Shown here: positions 22,656 through 33,459 of the stretch, piece by piece
Position numbering within the stretch: the stretch's first letter is position 1
Layout of the letters: every line of letters begins with the position of its first letter
Source of the DNA: Phaeotremella fagi
Lineage: Eukaryota > Basidiomycota > Tremellomycetes > Tremellales > Phaeotremellaceae
Assembly (NCBI GenBank): GCA_001599715.1
Contig: BCHU01000003.1
Coordinates: forward strand, 372,001-436,000
Length of the DNA stretch: 64,000 bases
Direction: 5' to 3'
Program-made: the position numbers and the translations under genes
The notes under the pieces: generated by a model
The model's input: the letters and a program-made list of their open reading frames with translations, nothing else
Database searches by the model: none
What the model was told of the DNA's origin: nothing

Positions 22656-23113
22656 GGTGGGAATTTGGATTTTGAAAATGAAGTGAAATGAAAATGGGAA
22701 GAATCAAATTCAAATTCTCAGACCAGTTCTGATATGTTGCCACTGCTACAGTACAATAAATGAAAGAAGCTCACACGCCTTCAAACAGGAAGACAAGCAT
22801 TTCACTCTAGTTGAAAACTCACTCTTTTCATTGACTTCCTGAGCAGAGAAATGTTGATACCGCCTTCGGTGTGGAAGACGACAAGCTTTGGATGGTATTG
22901 CGTCTGTTCTGGAACGTACTCGTATCGTACGGTGTGTATATGATAAACTCATTTGATTGTTAGGGTCTAGTCTGCTCCAGATAGTGAAAATAGAGAAACA
23001 TTCAGTTTAGTAATTTGCACCGATAGTATTGTGTGTTATAGTAGATTACGATGTATTCGGAGACTAAAGCATGCACTAAACGAGTACGAATACGAAGGTA
23101 CTGGTACTAATTC
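22656..23113. other. Intergenic, no gene seen
   Basis: Short open frames only. A TACAGTA motif lies at about 22748. The right end is the 3' flank of RAD17. Confidence 0.5.
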
Positions 23114-25891
23114 CTACCAATCCTCAATATCGTCATCCTCCAACCAACCTTTCTCCTCCTCGACCTCCTTCTCTTCATCCAAGTCCCACCCCTTGGAAAC
23201 ATTACCTAAACCATCATCACCTGCCAAATCCTCTTCAAACTCCTCATCATCGGGTACATCTTTCGCTGTCAATTCCTGCGTGAGGAATGACTGTTGTGAC
23301 CAAGGCTTCATCGATAATGGTTTAACGGATGCGGGAAGTAGTGGAACTGAGTTTCATTACTTTAGATCTCAGAAATTGGTTGGGGACTTACTTTCGGTGA
23401 AATTTTGTATTTTGACCATTGTCGGTATCATCTCACTCAAAATTGATCTTGAAATCATTCCTCCCCAGGGTGCTATCCCTTTCTCTTGTTCATCACCAAG
23501 ATCAAACGTAGAGAGGAGATTACTGTTCGATAATCCTTTCCTGACAGTGTATTCCAAAGCTTTATCGAGCAGTTCATGGTTATCTCGTTCTTTTCGATAT
23601 GCATCGAAGAATTGTGGTTTGATGATTTTTTGGTGATTACGGACAACGGGTGATGGGAGGGCCATCAGTGTCCCTCGTAAGATAAGATGAAGTGAATATG
23701 CTATAGCTTGAGGTGACGATTGCCACTGCAAATGATCAGCTACTAGTCAGAGAGGAAAAGATAGCTTACGATGTCATCATCGGTACGCATGATATCAGCC
23801 GAACACAGGTTGTCATAGCCAGTGGAAACTTCTTCGATATCGTTGCAAAAAGACGGTAGTGATTGATGGATCCAAAGACTGAAAGAAGAAGCATCCATAG
23901 GTATCGTCGGAATGAAGGACTATGTATGATCAGCTCGGATCTAGTTCAAGATAGCAAGACTGACCTCCATAAGAATCCTGGATTTTCTACGCTCGAATTC
24001 GCGTAGGAAAGACGGTAAAGGATCGTCTTTGGGTAATAATCGAACAGCCTCAATTTCCTCTTCGTTGTCATTATCAACATGGGGATCATCAAGTCCTAGG
24101 ATACTTAGTTTCATCGCTGATAGGAGACAAGAAATAGCTCACGTTTGTTATAGAAAACTTTCCCGAGCGCATGAAATAGTCCCAAAGACTGTTCTCTTCG
24201 AGTGATGGCGTCCAGTCTATCAACAGTCATGGTTAGCATTAGGTCAAGCCGAATCATGAAGGCCACTTACACAGCACGTAGATCGGCGCTGACATCCAAT
24301 TTACCGCCTTTGCCTCCCCTGCTCCCTTTACCAGAACCCCGACTGATCTTCCTGACCTTCCCCCCTCCACCTTCATCGTCTGCTTTCCGTTTGTTACCCG
24401 TACTAGCCCCAGTTGAATCAGCTTTACGTCCACAGATAAACTGCAAAGAATTGATAGCAGATCTCAAATCTCCATTGCATGTTTGAGCCAGTAACTGAAC
24501 TGCCGCTGGAGATGGTATATTTTTGCTCGAAACGTTCGCTTGTTCCAGGACCTTTTTCAAGGATTTATGGACAAATGTGACTGCTAGCGGTATGAAGCTG
24601 CTTTTGTGTCAGTGACCTCTCTGATTGACTAGGTTGCACTCACTCAATCTCCGTACAGTATGGTCCATCCCTCACCGCTTTCCCAACAACCTCACCAGCA
24701 CCCTCCTTCCCACCTCTCTCTTTATCCATAAAACTTTCTTCAGCCTTTCCCCCAAGTCCCACATCACTATAGATGATGATAAGAGGACAACTGGTGCTGG
24801 TGAAAGTATTGCAGAATGACAATAAAGATTCATGAAATGCTTCTTTCGTCGGTAGATGCGATAAGTTTGGTAAAGCCGATATCATCAGGATACGCTGTTT
24901 TGATTTTGAAGATGAGGCTGATGATTTGGATCCAGAGATGAGATTTAGCGGTTGGTATGAATGTCTTGATAGCCAGGTTGCAAGTTTGGTGCTTGAAGAG
25001 TCTCGTTCTAATGGCCAATCAATGATTGTTGTCTGGATAGACTCACCAAATCCCGAACCTAAACTTCTCTCTTCAACACCTTCACTCCATTCTACCAGAT
25101 CCAAATTCATTTGTTCAGCCAGAACACGAATGGTGGTCGTCTTCCCGACACCCGCTGGACCAGTGAGTAGTAGTATCCGCTACGCATCGTCAACTCTAGC
25201 TCTCTCTTAAAATAAATTCTTCATTGACTTACTCTGTATTTCCGGATTCGATCGTTACTGATCGATGTATTCTCATTCCCAGCATTCAAGCCATACAACG
25301 CCTCGTTCATCCATTGCTTGACTTTTTCAATTCTAGCTTTCCCGGGAGCCAGGTCACTCTGTAAACTGTCAACCATCAAAACGATTTGACTCAGCAATAC
25401 GTACCTCAACTTTTGGAGCATATTTTTCCGTCCACATCTCATATCTCTTCAAATCGTTCTCGTCGGTTGAAGCATCCTCGTCGTCATCGCTATCTACGAG
25501 ATTTATGATCTCTCTTTGTTTACCTTTGGTAATGTTTCCTTTGGAATGGGATTTCGTTGTGAAACCAATGGGAGGAGGTGGCATAAACTCCCTATCGCTA
25601 GAAGTGTCCTTGACGGGTTTAGAGATCGCACTTGGTTTGCCATTACTCGGGATAGCAGCAAGGGAGGTTTTGGGGGTTGGACGAAAATTGAGAGTAGGTT
25701 GGAACTAAGATATATGGATTAAGTAAGTTCAATTCATCTTCCTAAATGAATCGATGAAATGCAGAACAACCTACCGAGCTGAGACTGCTCAATTTCTTTT
25801 GAACAGGGATGGACTTCCCATTAGTCTTCGACGGTGAGCTCTTTTTAGGAGAGATTCCGGCCTTGCCAGTTGATTTTTGGGAGACAGGCAT
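23114..25891 (-). CDS. RAD17: Checkpoint clamp loader RAD17 (Rad24 in budding yeast)
   Basis: Ten exons: 25891-25775, 25704-25405, 25358-25233, 25179-24644, 24597-24271, 24216-24143, 24095-23965, 23919-23770, 23725-23392, 23346-23114; 775 residues. The start of the conserved region is MWTEKYAPKVE. Walker A is LLLTGPAGVGKTTT. The position expected for Walker B reads ISALPN, lacking the usual acidic pair. Family motifs follow: CNGDLRSAINSLQF, REQSLGLFHALGKVFYNK, DNLCSADIMRTDDD, YSLHLILRGTLMALPSPV, and the acidic end EDDDIEDW. Role by family: with RFC2-5 it loads the 9-1-1 clamp at damaged DNA in the nucleus. RFC3 is also in this window. Acceptor 24598 has a CAG/AAG choice differing by one codon. 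Confidence 0.93.
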
Positions 25892-26100
25892 TCTGATGAA
25901 TGGTTTTAGAAGTTCATGGTCATCGTAAGGAATTAGTATTATCAAAAATAAATGAAATGTTGAAAAAACCATCTCATGGAAAAGGGTGATTTATGTTTTG
26001 ATTTCATAGTGTGGGGTAAGATATTAATAATGCGGGGTAAGATATTTTAGAAAAGCTTAGACAACACTTCTGCTTGATTGTCTGATTCTTTTCCATATAA

Positions 26101-26108
26101 AACGCGTT
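26101..26108. promoter_or_regulatory. MCB-like element (ACGCGT) upstream of RAD17
   Basis: The palindrome AACGCGTT lies about 210 bp upstream of the RAD17 ATG, in the promoter shared with the divergent permease gene. ACGCGT is the MluI cell-cycle box bound by MBF in other fungi, where it drives G1/S transcription of replication and repair genes. Activity here is inferred. Confidence 0.5.
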
Positions 26109-26172
26109 AATAACACTTCCAGATCCAAGGTGTCAAGTATGAGATAAGACGACAAACAGAAGTAAAATTAAA

Positions 26173-28479
26173 ATGCCAGCTCCGTACAATCCACTACCTG
26201 ATTCACCCCCTTCAAGAACCTTATCGCCTGATCCGTCAAAATCGCCTTCAACATCTCTAAGAGATTTGGAATTGGACGATTTAGATCATGATCGTGAAAT
26301 CCACAAGGGTCGTGTACATCGTTCGAACACTGTTACCAGTCTAGGTGGATTTGAATTTAGGGATAATCTCTTACCGTTGACTTTGAGTGGTGAAGAGAGT
26401 TTCGTTGAGGATCACGGGCACGTTGAAGAGAAACATGTTGGATTACTTCATGGTAAGCTGTTTTTAGGTTCCATTCATGAAACTCTGCTTATGGATCATA
26501 GGAATGGCTTTGGTCGTTGGTATGCAGGTCGGTTCTGGGATCTTCAGTTCTCCTGGTGTAGTCGTTGCGTCGGTTGGCAGTGTTGGTGCAAGTTTATTGG
26601 TCTGGGTGATGAGTGGTCTACTAGCATGGACAGGGGCTAGGTGAGTCATCTAGCAAATTCCTGGATTAATGCTGATAATCTTTAAGCTCGTTTGCAGAGC
26701 TGGGATGTGCCATACCGCTCTCTGGAGGTGCACAGGCATATTTAGCTTATTCTGTGAGTATCCAATTAACGCAGTATACTAAAGAAACGTAGTTCGGACC
26801 TATGTTATCGTATCTCTATACTTGGACAGCTGTTTCCACGTTAAAACCTGGTGGCTCAGCTATGATATCGCTGATCTTTGGGTTAGTTCCTCCTCACAAA
26901 TGTTGAAACTTCCTAACATTCGCCTAAGTGAATACTTCAATCGAATGCTATACCATGTCTTTTCGTCTGACCCCGATGCTGAAGTCCCAGAATGGACGTT
27001 CAAGGTATTTTCCAATCAACTCTTATCCTTCTTACTACTAGACTGATCAACTACCAGATCACAGCAATCATAGCTGTCATCCTGGTAGGACTCCTCAACC
27101 TCATCTCCCCCAAAGCTGGAACCCATTCCGCCGTAATCCTAACGACCATCAAGATAATCTCCTTAATCTTCGTGGCCGTCCTAGGATTAATCGCGTTGAT
27201 AAAAGATGGACCTGGTCCAGCGCTCAGTCAAGGACTATTTGACGGTACATCAACAGATCCAGGAAGTTATGCCATAGCACTCTATTCAGGTTTATGGGCT
27301 TTTGACGGCTGGGATCAATGTAGTGTACGTCTGAATTCCAAATTTCTCAACTGACAACCATCAGTTCGTAGCTGGTGAAATGACCAACCCGAATAAAGAT
27401 CTCCCAAGGGCTTTACATTCATCAATGACTATCGTCCTTGTTCTGTTTTTATCAGCAAATATCTCATATTTTATCGTTCTGTCACCTCAAGTCGTAGCCA
27501 GTTCCAACACCGTGGCACTAGATTTCGGTTCTTTGACAATTGGGAAATTCGGTGCCGTTGTTTTTTCAACTTTAGTTGCGATAAGTTGTTTTGGAGCTTT
27601 GAATGGTGGTTTCTATACTAGTAAGCCATCCTTTACTTCTCTTGTAACGAAATTGGCTGAATCAAACAGCTGCACGTCTCATCTACGCCGCATCCAGAGA
27701 TCATTTCCTACCGTCAATCTTCTCTCGATTGCATCATAAAAGAAGAACACCAGATAACGCAATGTATCTGCAAGTTATATTAACATTATTCTTCGTTCTC
27801 TTCGGAGGAGGATTCAGAAGTATGTCATCGCAATCCTGATTTACTTCACTGACCCACTTACAAATAGCATTATTAAATTTCTTCTCCGTAACATCTTGGA
27901 CTTTTTATTTACTTACCGTTCTTGGGCTATTGGTTTTACGAGTAAAAGAACCGAGTTTGGATAGACCTTATCGAGCATGGTTGATTACCCCGATAGTGTT
28001 CTGTGCTGTAAGCTATCCGAATACGTGATGGACAAAATTAAGCTGATCTAATTAAGGTTGCGATGTTCTTACTTCTTATGCCGATCTTCGCAGCTCCATG
28101 GGAAGCTTTGGCAGCTTTCTGTGAGTCTCGGTCAAGCTCTCGTTATGTTGATACTGATAGAAATACAGTGTTTATCGCTTCAGGTATACCGATGTATTAT
28201 CTCACAGCTAGATCTCGAGCGCGATCAGCTAACAGAGGTCAAGCAGTGGACGATCATGGAGATGGAATCAAGGCGATTTGCAAAGGTGGGTATTGTCTTT
28301 GAAGCTTCATACGACGTGACACTGAAGCCGTTTCAGGGGCATACGACAAATTTAGAGAGGATCTGGTTTCTATACTGCCTTCTAGATATCGGGGTAAAGG
28401 GTGGGAACCACCTAATAGACGTTTAGAGGAGAGTCGGGGGATGCTTCGAGGTGAACATGTGGAGATGTCTGAGCGGTAG
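26173..28479 (+). CDS. Amino-acid permease of the LAT/MUP1 type (APC superfamily)
   Basis: Twelve exons: 26173-26452, 26502-26640, 26687-26753, 26793-26881, 26929-27004, 27058-27324, 27365-27620, 27670-27819, 27868-28007, 28057-28120, 28169-28285, 28337-28479; 595 residues. After a hydrophilic N-terminal tail of about 93 residues come about 12 hydrophobic segments. TM1 has GMQVGSGIFSSPGVV, the APC substrate-binding GSGIF. Others include SSFAELGCAIPLSGGAQAY, AFDGWDQCSFVAGEM and RLIYAASRDHFLPS. The order and motifs match L-type and high-affinity methionine permeases. Predicted plasma-membrane importer; the substrate cannot be fixed from sequence. The long tails may carry ubiquitination sites (inference). 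Confidence 0.9.
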
Positions 28480-28569
28480 TGAAAGTATTTTGGTTGGAAT
28501 GTATCATTTATCTAAGATAGCGACACAAGGTATACCAACAAGGGCTAATAATACACAAAACACCAATTC

Positions 28570-29499
28570 TTATCGCTTCCCCCGTCCACTCTTTCCACCT
28601 CTTCCACCTCGTCCCCCACCCCTTCCTCTGGAACTCTTCAACCCCCGACTCCGTCCATCCCTCTCAATAGCTAAAGTACCCTTCAACACTCTCCTCTTAG
28701 CCTCCATCTCCCGACCCTTCTTCCTCTCACTCTTAGTTTCCATAGATACAGCCCTCTTCTTCTCTTTCTTAGCTTCCTTCTCTTTATTCTCTTTCTCAGC
28801 TTTCTTCTGTAATTTACGTGAGGACGGGGGTAAGATGTCTACTTTGGTTTTCGTTTTTGGAACATTGTCGTCGTTTGGATCTGGTGATTCTGAATATCTG
28901 TTTTTGGTTTCTGTTGATGGATCAAAATCCTCGGTTATGGTTACGGTGGCTAATTGATTTTCATCTGAATATTCTTCTTCGTCTTGTTGATTCGATGGTC
29001 CGGCTGATGACTCTTCTGTAAAAGGAAACATCGTTAACGATGAATAGTTTATAAGAAAAGAATGTCATTTACCTTCAACCTCAACCTCTGGTAATCCCAT
29101 AGCACGTCTGACATCCTTAACGTTCTGCAGCGCTCTTTCACGTAAATCCTGTCTAGCCTACAATCCTTTCCATCAACACCGACTCAAATAAAGGAAATAA
29201 GTTTGGTACTCACCTGACGTCTCTCAGCGAGATGCGCTTGATGATCACGTTCCTTGGCTCTTTCCCTTCTAGCATCCGTCTTCGCCTTCTTACGTTTACT
29301 AAACCCAGTGAGCCATTCTCTATGAATGAAGTCAATATTGACCATAAAATATCAGAAGAAGATCCAATTACCTCCTAGCATCATCATCGAATTTAACTTC
29401 TTCCACACGGTCTTGTCTTGCTTGTTTGGCTTTTCTTATGTAGTTCTGACCCTCTGTTAAGAGGGAGATGTTGGATCTTTGTTTCCCTTTAGATGGCAT
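28570..29499 (-). CDS. RRP17: Ribosomal RNA-processing protein RRP17 / NOL12 family
   Basis: Exons 29499-29372, 29319-29214, 29157-29073 and 29015-28570; 254 residues. The family signature is VKFDDDARREWLTGFSKRKK at about residues 34-53, followed by a highly charged helix (DARRERAKERDHQAHLAERR) and REALQ-like RERALQNVKDVRRAMG. The C-terminal half is very basic (KKAEKENKEKEAKKEKK) and finishes in an RGG/GRG tail typical of nucleolar RNA-binding proteins. Role by family: 5' processing of rRNA for the large subunit in the nucleolus. It shares a very short (156 bp) divergent promoter with the phosphatase gene at 29656. Confidence 0.88.
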
Positions 29500-29655
29500 T
29501 TTGGGTTGGTGTAGTTGAAGAAAAGCTGACATTGAAAATCAAAATAAATAAATAGTAAATATGGAAATTTAAATTACACGTCATTCGACCTCACTATATA
29601 ACCAAGTCAACCTTACTGCAATGCCCTACCAATAACCACCACCACCACCACAACA

Positions 29656-30404
29656 ATGGCTAAGATAGTCCCACCAATAAACTTCGGTTTAGTAGAAGAC
29701 GGTAAGCTAAACTAAATGCCCGTAGAACTGACACTGCAAAGGCTTCTACAGATCCGCCCAACCCTCAGAACTGAATTTCAGTTTCCTCGAGAAACTGAAT
29801 CTAAAAAGTGTCATCTGGGTAGGAGCCGAGGAACCCAGTGATATCTTGTAAGGTCTTCCATTCCTCACCAGATCCTCAGCTAAAGAACTCCTCCGGTAGT
29901 CAAGAATTCCTAGATTCACAAGGTGTGAAATTACATAATCTCTCACCGCAACTCTCTTTGAATCCTCATTTCCCACCTCCTTATTCAGGTGGTGGGGTCG
30001 TCCCCCTAAGTGGACAATGTGAGTATGAATTATCTTCACGAAATAGTACTGAACTGAATGCGCTGTAGATCATCTCCCACCATTACCACCACCACCTGAA
30101 CCACTCATCATCCATGCGTTAACCCTTCTTCTCCAATCGACGACTTACCCAACATTAGTTTGTTGTCATATGGGACGACACCGTACTGGAACTGTTGTTG
30201 GCTGTTGGAGGAAGTTACAGCGTTGGGCGTTGAGTAGTATTCTGGAGGAATATCGACGATATGCTGGAAGTAAAGTTCGGATTTTGAATGAACAGGTGGG
30301 TCATTGTTGGTTGTTGGTTATGTTTATCTGATCGACTGCGGTAGTTTATTGAATTGTTCGATACGGATTTGGTCTCCATTACGACTGAACCTGGGTTGGT
30401 GTGA
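29656..30404 (+). CDS. OCA/SIW14-family atypical tyrosine (inositol pyrophosphate) phosphatase
   Basis: Exons 29656-29701, 29742-29847, 29900-30018, 30069-30295 and 30345-30404; 185 residues. The N-terminus [20 protein letters not shown] is the PFA-DSP start (NF..V....YRS..P). The catalytic P-loop is CHMGRHRTG (C-x5-R), followed by [20 protein letters not shown] and RYAGSK, the strongest family signature. A small proline/glycine-rich insertion ([11 protein letters not shown]) lies between. Related yeast enzymes include Siw14 (inositol pyrophosphate phosphatase) and Oca1/2/4. Which orthologue this is cannot be decided here; the missing K in the P-loop (KGKHRTG in Siw14) leans towards the divergent Oca members. 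Confidence 0.88.
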
Positions 30405-30674
30405 ACTGTTTTTATGCTTTGGTTGTTTTTATTACCATTGGGTAGTTCGATCTAGACCTCTTTGGTCACTAGAATTGAGATTGGATTCTCAGGAGGGTCA
30501 GAAGTAGACTCCACCTCGAACAGATGGGTTCTGGGTGGACAAAAGACGTCAGCAAAGTAGGAAGTTGATCACGTATATTCATACGTCCCACACTCATGTA
30601 GACATCTGTAAATCTTCAAATATCCATACCCAAAACCAAAATGAGAAAAAAATGCATAAACTCCCATGATCCCC

Positions 30675-33179
30675 TCAAAAAACAAAATCCTCAACTTTCC
30701 ATTTCCCAACGACCTCCTCCGGTAAACCTCCACGACCCTCAACCTCCTTCCTTCCCTTTTTAGAATCAAACGACGCCGCCGCCATCCGTTTCTGCTCCAT
30801 CTCCTCTCGTCGTTTGTCCTCTCGCCTAGATAAAGTGAGAACAGCTTCGATAGGTGCTCGTAATTGTTTCAATTGATTTTGATAAGTTATCAATGGGTCT
30901 AGGAGAAGTGAATACTTTTCTAGGAGTGGATGGGAGGGTTCGTAGGTTAGGAGACTTGGGAGATGGGAATCGAGGAGGATTGAGGTGTGGATGATAATCT
31001 GTTTTTGGTGTTTTGTTAGGTTTTTATTTTGTGAGGATATGATTAGATTGATTTGACTTACTGCTTCGAGGGATGGTGATCCACTCTGACTTTTCTCTTT
31101 GTTCTCATCGTTTAACCAGTTGTTCAAACCTTCATTCCGAGTTTCGACACAACCCTCTATCCAATCCAGCAACACTCCCAAAACTACAGTCGCATGTTCG
31201 ACCGATAAACCTCTTCTCAATTCCACACGATACGTGGGATCAGGTTTCGTGGAGATCATCAAAGCACGTAGGAAAGGTTGAATGGGGGTTTCAGCATCTT
31301 TCTCATGTAACGTGAGAATCGATTTTAGACATTTAACAGATGCCTTGGAAGGAATCGTGTTCATCCTGTTTAACGCTATTATGATAGTTTCCTGAAACGA
31401 TTTTAGCAAGTCATCATTGGAGATGGGGAGGGTACTTACCCAATCTCCACAAGGTAATAAACCACCTTCAACAACTCCACCATTCCACATTGAATCATTA
31501 ACAACTTTTCTTGTGACCAAACTTCGAATAATTCCAGATGCGTACGGTCCCGTTAAACTAGTTTTCGTAGTTTCTTCAGGTCCATCACCAACGGTACGAG
31601 TCGTTAACGCAGTCGAGAAAACCAATTGAACGACTTTTTTAACGAAAATTTCGGATAAGTTGCTGTTGTCATGTCGTGATTTAGTTTCTGAATCCAGATA
31701 ATTCTGCCAAACAGTTTCAGCTTTTTCGACTGATTTCGTGTTTTTAAGAGATGTTTTCAAGTCCTCCATTAATTTATCCTGTTTGTTATCGATTTCTAAG
31801 CTGACCTTTGAAGTCGATGGATTGGTAGTCAGATAAATTGATGTTCGATCTTTACTGCCCAACAGAGAGTTCAATCCTATCCCTTGCAACGGTAAGGTAA
31901 CTTCAGAAACATAAATAACACTTCTACCACCTTTCCCCTCCAAGTTTCGTAAATGAATAATAACACCGATCGAAATGACGTTAGGACTCGGTTGAGCTAA
32001 AATTGAAAGTCCAGAGAATGAACCTGAAGAGGTTAAAGACGGGACTGAAGATTCCGTTAGGATAGCTGGAAGATCGGATGAGGTGACTGCTAGGAGTAGT
32101 GAGGGGTTGGGAAGGATTGTAGGTATGATTGCTAGAGGATTAGATTGATTTGGGAGAGATAGGATTGGGGTGTACGATTGGGGATGAAGTAGTTTAGGTA
32201 AAACTGGTGGAGCTGGATTGTTGAGTTCTCGGATTTTACGGGAGTAGAGATGGTTCTCGTTGTCTGAATCATTGATTAGAATTGGCCTTAGATAGCCAAT
32301 TAAGGGACTCACCGAAAGCGTTCACGACTCCTTCATCGCTGATGTCCCCAGTAACGAAGTTTGCTTCTCCTAATACACCACGACTAGCTACTTCACCTCG
32401 TAAGACATCTTGAGTATGTTCAACTCTAATCACTACGATATCACCATTGGCATTGAGCGTGACTAGCCGTGATAAATTCTTGGTGGACGAGATGACTTTT
32501 GTCGATAGGAATTTAGAGTTGGTGTTCGGATAGGAAGGGATATCGAGGGTAGTGGGCGCAAAAGAGGTATCAAGGAGATGTAACTGTGATTCGCCAACCA
32601 CAAGTATTGGATAATTGGTAGAAGATAAATGATGTATCGAATGAATCGGTTCAGAAAGCTATAAAATTAATGAGTTATCATTATCAGTAAAGACTCACGT
32701 TGACGATTTTCTTCTCGGTTCCATCTTCACCCAACCAAACCCAGATTATCCGTCCATGATCGGCTTTCCTGATACCTTCACCTTGATTTATACCCACCAA
32801 AGTGATTCTTGAATGTGAAGTGTCGTTGGAAACACCGTTAGGTAAATCCAAATCCATATTCTCAACATTTTCCTTCTCCTTCGGAATGAAACTTATTGGT
32901 GAAGTCGAAAATACCGTAGAGGGGGGAACGGTGAATGATGTAGTTGGTCTCAAGGTTTTCAACTGCAGATATGATCAGCTTGGATCCGCCAGAAATTGGG
33001 AGAACAACAAGCTAATCACTCACGTCATAAGTCCATATTCCATCACCTTGAACAGCAGCTACACATAGTTTACTGTTACTGTTGATAACTGGATTGAGCG
33101 TTATGTGAGGTAGTTTCGATGATGAGGCGTGGGAGGTTGTGAATGTTGCTAGCGATGTTGGGGATGATATCGAGGTCAT
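30675..33179 (-). CDS. Probable nucleolar beta-propeller protein (UTP8/NOL11-like?)
   Basis: Six exons: 33179-33024, 32962-32699, 32658-32313, 32263-31440, 31391-31062, 30998-30675; 747 residues. The first half has propeller-like strands: LCVAAVQGDGIWTYD, GRIIWVWLGEDG and YPILVVGESQLHLLD. The second half is helical, and the end KWKVEDFVF is compact and hydrophobic. The general plan (weak N-terminal propeller, helical C-terminus) recalls UTP8/NOL11 of the small-subunit processome, but similarity is too weak for me to be sure. Two introns (31439-31392, 48 nt; 31061-30999, 63 nt) are multiples of three without stops, so retention would leave the frame open. Confidence 0.65.
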
Positions 33180-33285
33180 TGTTGAACTCTTTTTGATATC
33201 GTTTTTGGTTTGATAAATAGGATATAAATGTCTTGCGAACTAACTGAATATTTTGAAATTAATATATTCAACATTTTAAGTTCTA

Positions 33286-33295
33286 GTCACGTGAC
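33286..33295. promoter_or_regulatory. TCACGTGA palindrome in a divergent promoter
   Basis: The 10-bp perfect palindrome GTCACGTGAC lies 107 bp upstream of the minus-strand gene (ATG 33179) and 165 bp upstream of the MAP1 ATG. It matches the core of Cbf1-type bHLH sites. The same element recurs at 45601-45610 and, in variants, at 36067 and 43046. Confidence 0.6.
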
Positions 33296-33459
33296 TTTCT
33301 TCAATCAAAGGTTGAATATTTAGACCTTCTCACCTTTGTCATCTACAACCTATCACCAGTATATAAATCCAACAACATAGTAGAAGTAGAAGGCACTACG
33401 ATATACAGCTACCACATAGAAACAAAGAGCTTGGATACTGAAGAAGAAATCATCTCAAA

